Source: Phycisphaerae bacterium
GTDB lineage: Bacteria; Planctomycetota; Phycisphaerae; UBA1845
Length of the DNA stretch: 13,535 nt
Direction: 5' to 3'
Assembly (NCBI GenBank): GCA_029260155.1
Contig: JAJDDU010000233.1
Coordinates: 1 to 13,535, forward strand
In this document: piece after piece, positions 5,569 to 13,283 of the stretch
Position numbering within the stretch: the stretch's first letter is position 1
Layout of the letters: every line of letters begins with the position of its first letter
Notes under the pieces: generated by a model
Database searches by the model: none
What the model was told of the DNA's origin: nothing
What the model saw: the letters and a program-made list of their open reading frames with translations, nothing else
Made by a program: the position numbers and the translations under genes

Positions 5569-6964
5569 GATGTTCCTTCCGTAGCAACCCGTGCGCCGTC
5601 TGCGTCGCGAGTCGCACACAATCGTTCAACGAAACGCCTTCGAGATAGTTGCCGACCAAGTGCAAGTTCTCTTGCTGTGCGACGGCGGCGCGCAACTGCT
5701 TGATCTTCTCGGCGTGGCCGACATGGTACTGCGGAATGGCTGCGTCGTAACGACACACGTCCACGAGAACCGGGTGGCCGGTCACGTGCAGCAGATCGCC
5801 CAATGCACTCTCGGCCGTGCGCACCAGTTTGTCATCGCTGTAGGTAATCGCGTTCGGGTCGCGGGCGCCGCCGATGAAGACCCGAAGTAGCCGGTTCTCG
5901 GGCGGCGCGTGATGTGGAAACACGCTGTCAGCAAACAAGCACCCCATCAGCGGAAAGTCCGGTTCGTTACGCGGCACGAGAAAACCAAAACCGTCGAGCG
6001 GATGCCCGATATCGCCTTTGCGGAAGCCCAGGTTCAGCACGACGAGCGACGCGCTCTCGATCAAATCGGTCATTGGCTGCGCTTGCGGCACGACCGGTTC
6101 CAACAGTCGGCCTGCTTCTGCCGCCGATGACGCCAGCACCAGGCGGCGGCAGCGGAATACGCGGGTCGATCCGTCTGTACAACGCGCGTCGACTTCGAAT
6201 CCACTCGCGGTCGCGCGGAAAGCCTCTGCGCGCGTGCCGCGCATGAGGTCATCGCCCAGGCGTTGACCGATGGCTGCGGTCAGCGCGCCAAGCCCGCCAT
6301 CGATGCTGACCAATCCGCGCCAGCGGCGCTTGCGTCGCGCACCGCCATCGCGTTTGGATCGAAACGCAGACGCCAGTCCATAGCCAAGCAGACTACGGGC
6401 AGCGGCGTCGACGCGCCCCGCGCTGGGGAAGCATGCCGGCAAGCTCAGACGCGCGATGTCGCCCGCGAAGACACCCGAGATCACTGCGCTGATCATCGTG
6501 TCAGCCACTTCGCGCCCAAATCGACGGGTGGCAGCCTGTTCGATGGTCGCTTCGGTATCGCCGGACCTGCCGCTCGCTACCAAGCCCGACAGCAACCTGC
6601 ACTTCGCACCGGCACTCAGCATGGGCGTCGTCATCAGGCTGACGGGATTCGTCGGCACTGCCAGCAATCGCCCACCTCGGTAGATGTAGCGCTTCTTGGC
6701 GGTGGCGCTTGCGGGAACAATCGACAGATCCTCCGAAAAATCGCCTAGCAAATCTTCGAACGAAGGGTCGCGCACCATCACATTGAAGGGCCCCTTCTCA
6801 AGGAGAAACCCGTCGCGGCGCTCCGTGCGCGTGCACCCGCCGACGCTCTCAGCCGATTCAAGCAGTCCAACGCTAGCGCCGCCGGTCTTCAGCTGCCACG
6901 CAGTCGTCAGTCCGCTGATCCCGCCGCCCAACACGAGGACATCGAAATCGTTTTCATCGGTCAT
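5432..6964 (-). CDS. hemY: Protoporphyrinogen oxidase, HemY type (FAD-dependent)
   Basis: A 510-residue flavoprotein that oxidises protoporphyrinogen IX to protoporphyrin IX. The Rossmann dinucleotide motif is VLVLGGGISGLTTAWQL (9-25), followed by LLESAESVGGCTRTERRDGF and EKGPFNVM, as in HemY-type oxidases. The C-terminal FAD contact is HLVGNYLEGVSLNDCV (435-450). The family fold should end near residue 465. Another 45 residues, rich in Ala, Thr and Arg, follow and overlap hemB in a different frame. ATG 6964 overlaps the hemE stop (ATGA) and is preceded by GGGAG at 7-nt spacing. The coproporphyrinogen oxidase subtype (CgoX) is possible in principle. HemN and an E. coli-like ferrochelatase in the same operon favour the protoporphyrin route. 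Confidence 0.92.
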   Translation of the reverse strand: MTDENDFDVLVLGGGISGLTTAWQLKTGGASVGLLESAESVGGCTRTERRDGFLLEKGPFNVMVRDPSFEDLLGDFSEDLSIVPASATAKKRYIYRGGRLLAVPTNPVSLMTTPMLSAGAKCRLLSGLVASGRSGDTEATIEQAATRRFGREVADTMISAVISGVFAGDIARLSLPACFPSAGRVDAAARSLLGYGLASAFRSKRDGGARRKRRWRGLVSIDGGLGALTAAIGQRLGDDLMRGTRAEAFRATASGFEVDARCTDGSTRVFRCRRLVLASSAAEAGRLLEPVVPQAQPMTDLIESASLVVLNLGFRKGDIGHPLDGFGFLVPRNEPDFPLMGCLFADSVFPHHAPPENRLLRVFIGGARDPNAITYSDDKLVRTAESALGDLLHVTGHPVLVDVCRYDAAIPQYHVGHAEKIKQLRAAVAQQENLHLVGNYLEGVSLNDCVRLATQTAHGLLRKEHHESITAPSPDSATATHATHRRDSPNGTRDTVDARPLGSPAVRARR

Positions 6965-8010
6965 GACTCTACTCCCGTAACCTGCCGATCCACAATCGTC
7001 GCCTTGCAGGTATCGATCAGGCATTGGACGTGCTCGACGGGTGTGTTCGCGAGCAGTCCGTGACTCAGGTTGAGGATGTGGCCTGTATGGTTGCCTGCCA
7101 GGACGCAGTTGCGCACGGCGTTTTGAATCTCCTCGATGGGACCTGCGGCGAGCAGAGCGTTGTCCACGTTGCCCTGAAAGGCTGCGCATCGCTCGTATCG
7201 GCGTTTGGCGTCTGCGAGATCGACACAGCTTCCCAAGCTCAGCACATCCGCACCGCACGCGACCAGCGTGTCGGACAGAGGCTGCTCCTTGGCGAACATA
7301 ATAGTCGGAACGCGGTGTGCGAGTGCCGAGAAGATCTTCACCTGATAGGGCAACGCGAATTCGCGGTACTGATTCAGCGTCAACTGGTCGGCACACGATT
7401 CAAAGAGCTGGACCGCATCCACTCCGGCTTCGATCTGCATCAGGAGATAGTCCGCGGTCATGTCAGCCAAGCGATCGAGCAAGCGGTGAAAAAGGGCCGG
7501 CTCGGCCTGCATCATCGCGTGCGCATGCTCAGCTGCACCGGGGCTCTTACCTTCGATGAGGAAGAACGCAAGAGTCAGGGGCGCGCCGGCAAAACCAAGC
7601 AGCGGGATACGCCCCGCGAGCGTAGTCTTCACGCGCCGCAGCGTGTCGGGGACGAATGCTAGTTCTGAAACGGGATCGAACGTATGTAGCGCGTCGACGT
7701 CGCGCGCCGTACGGATGGGCGTCTCCAACACCGGGCCAGGGCGAAAGACGAAGGGTGCGCCCATCGGCGTTAGCGGGGTCAAGATATCTTGAAAGAAGAT
7801 AATCGCATCGACGCCGAATCGCTCGGGCAGCAGCGAGATTTCAGTGGCCAACTCCGGATGACGGAAAAGCGCTTCCAGCGGCATGTCGGCGTTCTCGCGA
7901 ATAGCGCGATAGGCAGGGTCAAACCGCCCCGCCTGGCGCATCAGCCAGACAGGCGTACGTTCGGTGCGGTCGCCGCGCGCCGCCCGGAGAATAAGGTCGT
8001 TCTTCAACAT
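6961..8010 (-). CDS. hemE: Uroporphyrinogen decarboxylase
   Basis: A 349-residue cytosolic enzyme that removes four acetate carboxyls from uroporphyrinogen III to give coproporphyrinogen III. Signatures are WLMRQAGRFDPAYR (22-35, with R25 and R29), the key aspartate D75 in FFQDIL, GFAGAPLTLAFFLIEG (139-154), QLFESCADQL (S205) and ILNLSHGLLANTP (H317). The active-site tyrosine of other UroDs (Tyr164 in the human enzyme, in a TYMVEG-like motif) is phenylalanine here (F150). I chose ATG 8010 because GGAG lies 8 nt upstream; the GTG at 8019 would sit almost on that Shine-Dalgarno. There is an 18-nt gap to hemN upstream and a 4-nt overlap with hemY downstream. Confidence 0.95.
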   Translation of the reverse strand: MLKNDLILRAARGDRTERTPVWLMRQAGRFDPAYRAIRENADMPLEALFRHPELATEISLLPERFGVDAIIFFQDILTPLTPMGAPFVFRPGPVLETPIRTARDVDALHTFDPVSELAFVPDTLRRVKTTLAGRIPLLGFAGAPLTLAFFLIEGKSPGAAEHAHAMMQAEPALFHRLLDRLADMTADYLLMQIEAGVDAVQLFESCADQLTLNQYREFALPYQVKIFSALAHRVPTIMFAKEQPLSDTLVACGADVLSLGSCVDLADAKRRYERCAAFQGNVDNALLAAGPIEEIQNAVRNCVLAGNHTGHILNLSHGLLANTPVEHVQCLIDTCKATIVDRQVTGVES

Positions 8011-8028
8011 GCGACACACTCCTCGCTG

Positions 8029-9453
8029 TCACGCGTTCGCGGAAAACTTGGCGTCCTCACCGAGGCGGTAGGCCTCAGGGGCTAGGTAGGCATCAAACAC
8101 AGCCGCAACGGTCCGCATCAGCACACGCCCCAACGGATTGGTCACGCGATACACGCCTGCATCCACGCGGACGACAAGTCCATCGCGTTCAAGCGTCTCG
8201 AGTATTTCGATCTCGCGTGCGAAGTAGTCGGCGAATCGAATCTCAAACGCCCGCTCGATCCACTCCGCGCGGATTTCCGCGTGGCAGTACAGTTGATTGA
8301 GCAACCGTTGGCGGATGACGTCGTCAGGCGTAAAGCGCTTCCCGCGCTCGATCGGCAAGTCCCCCCGTTCGATGCACGCGATGTACTCGTCTGTTTGCTT
8401 AATGTTCTGCAGGAATCCGACCCCGAGCAGCTGGCCTATCGACGATGCTCCGATGCCCAACATGTCCAGCCCGCCGCCAGTCGTCATGCCCTGGAAGTTG
8501 CGCTGAAGGCTCCCGTCTGCGGCGGCCACGCCCAAGCTTTCCTCCGGTTTGGCGAAGTGGTCCAAGCCGATGAAGTCGTAGCCGGCCTGCGTGAACAACT
8601 CCTGCCCCAGCGTGAACATCTCAAGCTTGGCTTCGCTGGTCGGCAACTGCGTGTAGTCCATGCCGCGCTGCGTCGCGATTTTCTCCGGGATCTGGGCATA
8701 GTGGTAGTATGCGATGCGGTCCGGTGACAGCTTGATGGTGGCCTCGATCGTCTGCCGGATGGTGTCCATCGTCTGATACGGCATGCCGTAGATCAGATCG
8801 AAGTTGACGGCATCAAAACCAAGTTCGCGACAATCAGTCACAGTCGCAAGTACCATGTCGTAGGATTGAGTACGGCGGACATGCCGTTGCACCTGCTCAT
8901 CAAAATCCTGCACGCCCATGGAGATGCGGTTGAACCCGAGACTCCGTAACGCCTCCAGCATGCATCGCGTGGTTACGCGCGGGTCTATCTCGATGGAAAT
9001 CTCGGCGTCATCGGACACGTCGAAGGCGGACTCCATGGCGCGGTGAACGCGCTCGATCTGCTCCTCGGTTAGGTATGTCGGGGTGCCGCCACCCCAATGG
9101 ACCTGCCTCACGACTCGGGACCTGCTGAGGCGCGCGGCGATCATCTCGATCTCACGCACCATCGCGTCGACATACTTCTCCGTCAGCTCCGCGTGTTCGG
9201 TGCTGCCCTTGGGCTGGACCGTCCGGTGACACGCGCAGAACTTGCACAACGCCTCGCAAAAAGGAACGTGGATGTACAGCGAGAGATCGTGGACGGTGGC
9301 TGCGTCGCTGCTCGCCGCGATCATGGAATCGACATCCGTCACCTCCAGCGCATGCCACCAACTCGGCATCGGGTAGGACACGTGGCGTGGCAATGACAAT
9401 CCGGCGTAGCGCCGGAACACGTCGAGGTCTACGTCGGCTGTGCGCGCGATCAT
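8029..9453 (-). CDS. hemN: Oxygen-independent coproporphyrinogen III oxidase (radical SAM)
   Basis: A 474-residue radical SAM enzyme that decarboxylates coproporphyrinogen III to protoporphyrinogen IX without oxygen. The HemN-specific cluster motif CX3CX2CXC is complete (C66, C70, C73, C75 in HVPFCEALCKFCACHR), which separates it from HemW-type chaperones. The SAM-binding QVHWGGGTPTYL and DPRVTT motifs follow, then ISMGVQDFDEQVQ and DLIYGMPYQT. The C-terminal HemN domain (GIGASSIGQL, then LNQLYCHAEI) is also present. Length is close to E. coli HemN (457). ATG 9453 overlaps the stop of the upstream fusion gene (ATGA) and is preceded by GGGAG at 8 nt. Confidence 0.96.
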   Translation of the reverse strand: MIARTADVDLDVFRRYAGLSLPRHVSYPMPSWWHALEVTDVDSMIAASSDAATVHDLSLYIHVPFCEALCKFCACHRTVQPKGSTEHAELTEKYVDAMVREIEMIAARLSRSRVVRQVHWGGGTPTYLTEEQIERVHRAMESAFDVSDDAEISIEIDPRVTTRCMLEALRSLGFNRISMGVQDFDEQVQRHVRRTQSYDMVLATVTDCRELGFDAVNFDLIYGMPYQTMDTIRQTIEATIKLSPDRIAYYHYAQIPEKIATQRGMDYTQLPTSEAKLEMFTLGQELFTQAGYDFIGLDHFAKPEESLGVAAADGSLQRNFQGMTTGGGLDMLGIGASSIGQLLGVGFLQNIKQTDEYIACIERGDLPIERGKRFTPDDVIRQRLLNQLYCHAEIRAEWIERAFEIRFADYFAREIEILETLERDGLVVRVDAGVYRVTNPLGRVLMRTVAAVFDAYLAPEAYRLGEDAKFSANA

Positions 9454-11732
9454 GATGCGTACTCCCGCTTCAGAGAGACTGGCATCGCAGAGACACGGCG
9501 TGCTGCATGGGCGTCCGAATCCGCCGACTCGTCGCGCCGTACGCGCCGCTCAATCCACTCTTCCGCCTCCTCTACCGCACTCTTGAACTCGTCGGTCGAG
9601 CACAGTTCCTCGGCGTACGCATCAACCAGCGACTCCAGTTTTCCCGCTGCAAACAGATCAACGCCGGCCACTTCGTCGAGACCGCTCGTCGAGCCAAACA
9701 TGTTGAAATCAACCACAGCCAGCGGACGCTCAGCAAAGTCGCGGATGCCGTCAAGCTGCTGGGCGGTTAGTACGGGGTCTTGACGGTCCAGACCGAAGAC
9801 GACGACGTCCGCTTCACCGATGATCCGCGCGACCTGCGGCTCGTCGTACGACTGAATTCGCACACGCCGCCCGTGGCCGATGGCCTTTCTGAGCATCTTC
9901 ATCTGCCCGCCCTGACTGTGACCTCGGTAGATGAGCGTCAAATGCTGATCGGGAACGCCGAATTGCGACATCATCGCCCGCAGGACGCCGGCGGAAGTCG
10001 TCGATCCACCGACGACCACGATCCGGGCGGTCGAAAAATCGATCTGGGCGTCCGACGCGACGCCCGAAAGCGCCACTCCGCAGTAGTCCGGAGCGTACTC
10101 GCCCCACTTGGTCTCTTCACGCAGCTCGCCAACGGATGCCTGCAGACCTTTCAAGAGGCTACTCGCCCGTGCACCGGCAGTGCCGGCGGACTTCGCGAGA
10201 CGCTGGGCCGCAGACAATTGGTCGGCGATGTCCCGCTCTCCGGGGAGTTTGCTGTTCAGGCCCGCAGCCGTCCGCATCAAATGGTGCAACGCTTCGCTGC
10301 CATAAAGCACATTGACCGGCGCCGATTCCGATGAGGCACTGCCGAACAGCTGCGCCCGCAGCTTTGCAACCTCGCCATCGCGCCCCACCGAGTCGGACGG
10401 ATCGCTCGCCCAGCCGCAGAACTCAAACCGGTTGCACGTGTTCCACAGCCATGACTCGCCGACGCCGGTGGCCTCTTGAACGTCGCGCAACAGGCCCGGG
10501 ACTTCGCATTGCGAGCGCTTAACACGACGCATGCCTTGAGCGTCGGCGTGCTGGAAACCGCTTCCCATCCGCGATGCGAGCCGCGGCGCGAGCGAAGTTC
10601 CAATCAGCACCAGAGAATCAATCGCGGCATCAGCGTCCGCAACCTCCCGCGTCATCAGAGGGCTGACCTCATCGCCCCACGACGTGATCGGGCTCGCTCC
10701 GTGCAGAGCAAGTTCCTTCAGCGCTGCCACGAAAGGCCCGTAGGTGTTCAATGCCGGACAGACATGCAGTTGCCCGCCCTTCTCCTCGACGATGGCGCGA
10801 TAGCGGATATCAAGCTCCTCAAGCGTTTCAAGGCAATCCACGGTGAAACTGATGGGGCACACCAGAATCCGCTTCTCCCCGCGATCACACAGACCAGCCA
10901 ACACCGCGTCCGCCGCGGGTTCCAGCCAAGTGGCTGGGCCGAACCGGCTTTGATACGCCACGCTCGATCGCTCCGCCGGCCAACCCAAACGCTGCATGAC
11001 CAGGTTCACGGACCGCTGCACGTGCCTGGGATAGGGGTCGCCCCGCTCCGCGTAGGATACGGGCAAACCATGCGCGGAAAACAGCAGATGCGTGTTCTCG
11101 GGAGTCAACTGCTCTTCGGCTGCGAAGTCGAATATGCGCTTCGCCTGTGCGTTGACGTAGGCGCCGTCGTCGTACCAGATCGCACGAGTGGTCACGCTGA
11201 TGCTACATTCGCTCCGCCTGAGGTAGCTGTAGAGCTCGCGCAACGCGGTGCCGGTCGTCGGGCCGCTGAACTGTGGGTACATCGGGATTACGACCAACTC
11301 GTCGATCCCAGCCGACTCGATGGAACGGACGGTCTCGGCGATTGAGGGACTTCCGTAGCGCATCGCATGGAACACGCGCCATCCCTTCGGAAGAAGGCGT
11401 TCGAGATGCGACGCCTGATCTTGGGTGATGGCCAAGAGAGGTGAACCGCGGTCGGTCCAGACTTTCCTGTACATCTCTGCGGACTTCGGCGCCCGGAACC
11501 GCGCGATCAGCCGGCCCAACGGACCGTTGAACCAGGACAACGCCCATGGCAGGCGAATGACCTCAGGATCGCTCAAGAACTCGGCAAGATAGCTGCGTAC
11601 GTCAGGTACTTCAGGGCTATTCGGCGTCCCGAGGTTGATCAGCAGCACGCCACGGTGACGCGCGCTTTGGTCGGCCTTGGGATTCTGACCGCTGGATACA
11701 CCATTCGTTTTCTGGAATCTGGGTGATTTCAT
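9450..11732 (-). CDS. hemH-hemA: Ferrochelatase / glutamyl-tRNA reductase fusion protein
   Basis: One 760-residue chain with two enzymes in a single uninterrupted frame. Residues about 28-345 are ferrochelatase: GVLLINLGTPNSPEVPDVRSY, then PMYPQFSGPTTGTALRE, the catalytic histidine H221 in LLFSAHGLP, YQSRFGPATWLEP, and E302 in FTVDCLETLEELDI. Residues about 370-735 resemble glutamyl-tRNA reductase: the nucleophile C433 in NTCNRFEF, LHHLMRTAAGLNSKLPGE (482-499), REETKWG, and a Rossmann-like stretch from 570. The usual GxGxxG is GGSTTSAG (575-582), the PRD motif before the spinal helix is lost, and most of the C-terminal dimerisation domain is missing. ATG 11732 has GGAGG 10 nt upstream; an upstream in-frame ATG at 11828 adds non-conserved residues. 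It heads the minus haem operon and overlaps hemN by 4 nt. Confidence 0.9.
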   Translation of the reverse strand: MKSPRFQKTNGVSSGQNPKADQSARHRGVLLINLGTPNSPEVPDVRSYLAEFLSDPEVIRLPWALSWFNGPLGRLIARFRAPKSAEMYRKVWTDRGSPLLAITQDQASHLERLLPKGWRVFHAMRYGSPSIAETVRSIESAGIDELVVIPMYPQFSGPTTGTALRELYSYLRRSECSISVTTRAIWYDDGAYVNAQAKRIFDFAAEEQLTPENTHLLFSAHGLPVSYAERGDPYPRHVQRSVNLVMQRLGWPAERSSVAYQSRFGPATWLEPAADAVLAGLCDRGEKRILVCPISFTVDCLETLEELDIRYRAIVEEKGGQLHVCPALNTYGPFVAALKELALHGASPITSWGDEVSPLMTREVADADAAIDSLVLIGTSLAPRLASRMGSGFQHADAQGMRRVKRSQCEVPGLLRDVQEATGVGESWLWNTCNRFEFCGWASDPSDSVGRDGEVAKLRAQLFGSASSESAPVNVLYGSEALHHLMRTAAGLNSKLPGERDIADQLSAAQRLAKSAGTAGARASSLLKGLQASVGELREETKWGEYAPDYCGVALSGVASDAQIDFSTARIVVVGGSTTSAGVLRAMMSQFGVPDQHLTLIYRGHSQGGQMKMLRKAIGHGRRVRIQSYDEPQVARIIGEADVVVFGLDRQDPVLTAQQLDGIRDFAERPLAVVDFNMFGSTSGLDEVAGVDLFAAGKLESLVDAYAEELCSTDEFKSAVEEAEEWIERRVRRDESADSDAHAARRVSAMPVSLKREYAS

Positions 11733-11858
11733 GGCCTGTAAACCTCCGACGCGCTTGTCCTGCGCGCCCGCACCGGAACGCCAGCAACTGTGTGGCGTAC
11801 GTTGAGCTTGTGCACGGACTCCGCCCATATCGGGCGACCGTCCGACCGATTCGGTGTG

Positions 11859-12392
11859 TTAGTTACAGTGCGGGGGAGCGCGCAGCGCGAACAGGCGGGA
11901 GGCCAACACCCAACAGTGTGGGCGGAACGGATCGGACCAGGCCGTTTCACTCAATGCGACCGTCGTAGCCGACCGATGACGCACCACGACGGACTGTGTT
12001 GCACGAATCACTGCGCGACGCACACGAACCATACAGCCCGCAAGCAATGCCGTCGCGACAACGGATTCATACTCTGGCAGGATCGAGATCTGCGCCCCCG
12101 GCGCGACGACGCCCAAATGGAGAAACGCGATGGCCAAGACAATCGCCACGGTCGAACGACGATCCGTGTGGAAACGCAGGAACGCGACGTCGCAGATTTT
12201 GAGGACGAAGAAAGCTGTGGCCGCAGTCAGCAGGAAGCATCCGCGCAACGCGTCGAACGACAGGTCTCCGCCAACCAGCGTGCGACATGAGCCCACGAGC
12301 CCGGGCAAGTGGCTGGCGGCCATCAACGCCCAAAGCCAGCGTCGCGAACCACTCGCACTCAAGCCGACCGATTTGTCAGAAGCACTCCGCAT
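11859..12392 (-). CDS. Unrecognised small integral membrane protein upstream of the haem operon
   Basis: A 177-residue protein that I do not recognise. Hydrophobic stretches at about 19-35, 48-72, 81-100 and 108-123 suggest three or four membrane helices, followed by a basic, non-hydrophobic C-terminal tail of about 50 residues. ATG 12392 is supported by GGAAGA 8 nt upstream; the frame is open further back but the added part looks non-coding. It is on the same strand as the haem operon, 126 bp upstream of the ferrochelatase-reductase fusion, with no terminator visible between them. Co-transcription is therefore possible, but a role in haem synthesis or membrane delivery is only inferred from position. 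Confidence 0.6.
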   Translation of the reverse strand: MRSASDKSVGLSASGSRRWLWALMAASHLPGLVGSCRTLVGGDLSFDALRGCFLLTAATAFFVLKICDVAFLRFHTDRRSTVAIVLAIAFLHLGVVAPGAQISILPEYESVVATALLAGCMVRVRRAVIRATQSVVVRHRSATTVALSETAWSDPFRPHCWVLASRLFALRAPPHCN

Positions 12393-12466
12393 AGTGCAAT
12401 TCTTCCAGTAGCAGCCGCAATGGCTGCACCAAGTCGCGATCACCGTCCGCAACACGCCTACCCGCA

Positions 12467-12475
12467 AGTGTAGCA
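12467..12475 (-). promoter_or_regulatory. Extended -10 promoter candidate for the 177-residue membrane protein
   Basis: On the minus strand TGC precedes TACACT, an extended -10 (TGn plus a 4/6 match to TATAAT). I see no good -35. Transcription would start near 12460, about 68 nt upstream of ATG 12392. It could also feed the haem operon downstream. Confidence 0.3.
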
Positions 12476-12681
12476 ACTTGCATGCCACGCGACCCGGCGT
12501 GCCCCCGCGACACAAAACCGCGTCCAATTTCCCAATTCCGGGAACTTTGCGATCCCGCCTCCCTGCCATCGGGCCACGGGATGCTACCAGCTACGCCGAG
12601 CTATGCCAATTCCCCCAACCCCCAGCGCTATTTCACGTATCGGCGGTCGGCATACTGCGCCTGTACCGCTGGAATCTGCGT

Positions 12682-12689
12682 GCTATAGT
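12682..12689 (+). promoter_or_regulatory. Extended -10 promoter for the 166-residue membrane protein
   Basis: TGC followed directly by TATAGT (12684-12689) makes a good extended -10 element. The -35 region (CTGTAC, 17-bp spacer) is poor, as is usual for this class. It implies a leader of about 87 nt before the TTG start at 12783. It is oriented away from the minus-strand promoter near 12470. Confidence 0.45.
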
Positions 12690-12710
12690 GTATTACAGTG
12701 TTCAAACGGC

Positions 12711-12737
12711 CGGAGTGGAGGTCCTCTCCACCTTCCG
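12711..12737 (+). promoter_or_regulatory. Stable hairpin in the mRNA leader of the 166-residue membrane protein
   Basis: CGGA-GTGGAG (12711-12720) pairs with CTCCAC (12726-12731) and, after a 2-nt bulge, with TCCG (12734-12737), around a GTCCT loop. It lies within the predicted 5' leader, about 45 nt before the start codon. It has no T-run, so it is not an intrinsic terminator. It could be a protein-binding or mRNA-stability element. Confidence 0.35.
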
Positions 12738-12782
12738 ACAAGACATGGGGATACCCAGGAAGTGTGTCACAGGGAGACATTA

Positions 12783-13283
12783 TTGAGCTCACAAACAAAT
12801 CGGGGCCGCGTAGAAAGCGGGTCGCAGGCACTCGAAAACGCGGGAGACTGCCCGTTCGCGGCGTCGATGCGGACCCAGATCCTTCTGACCGCCCTTCTCT
12901 GGACGGTGGTTGGGGCCATTTTGCTGGCGGTAGGCCTCCGGTGGACGTGGACGCTCGGGTCCGACGTCATGATCGCACTGCTTCCCTTGGCCCTTGCAGT
13001 GGGCTACCTGAAGTCGCGTATGGTCCTCGGCAAGGTCGCCCGTCGAGCGGTCGCCCGCCTCGCGCTTCGCGGCGAAGGGCGGTCTGTGTTTGGTGTTCTC
13101 GCACTGCGATCCTGGCTCCTCATCGGGTTGATGATGGGCATGGGGCGTGTGCTGCGCAGCGGTGTGCTACCGATACCGGTCGTTGGCTTGCTCTACTCGG
13201 GCATTGGTTTTGCGTTGCTCACCGGCTCGCGGCAACTGTGGAATTCCTGGCGTGGCATCGGCGTCGCCGGCGGAGTCTCCTGA
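12783..13283 (+). CDS. Conserved-looking four-helix membrane protein of unknown function
   Basis: A 166-residue protein starting with TTG at 12783, chosen because GGAG lies 6 nt upstream. An internal ATG at 12867 has no ribosome binding site but begins exactly at the first membrane helix. A soluble N-terminal segment of about 29 residues is followed by four hydrophobic stretches at about 31-52, 60-76, 102-120 and 130-146. A basic loop, YLKSRMVLGKVARRAVARL (75-93), joins helices 2 and 3, with its positive charges probably facing the cytoplasm. The pattern LRSWLLIGLMMGMGRVLRSG looks like a conserved bacterial hypothetical family, but I cannot name it. It has its own promoter and is divergent from the 177-residue membrane gene. 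Confidence 0.7.
   Translation: MSSQTNRGRVESGSQALENAGDCPFAASMRTQILLTALLWTVVGAILLAVGLRWTWTLGSDVMIALLPLALAVGYLKSRMVLGKVARRAVARLALRGEGRSVFGVLALRSWLLIGLMMGMGRVLRSGVLPIPVVGLLYSGIGFALLTGSRQLWNSWRGIGVAGGVS

Noticed and set aside
8011..8019. GTG start at 8019 for hemE
   Set aside because: The GGAG ribosome binding site is nearly adjacent to this GTG but correctly spaced (8 nt) for ATG 8010.
11733..11828. Earlier ATG (11828) for the ferrochelatase-reductase fusion
   Set aside because: It lacks a convincing ribosome binding site and would add 32 non-conserved residues. ATG 11732 has GGAGG upstream and still leaves a 27-residue lead before the ferrochelatase core.
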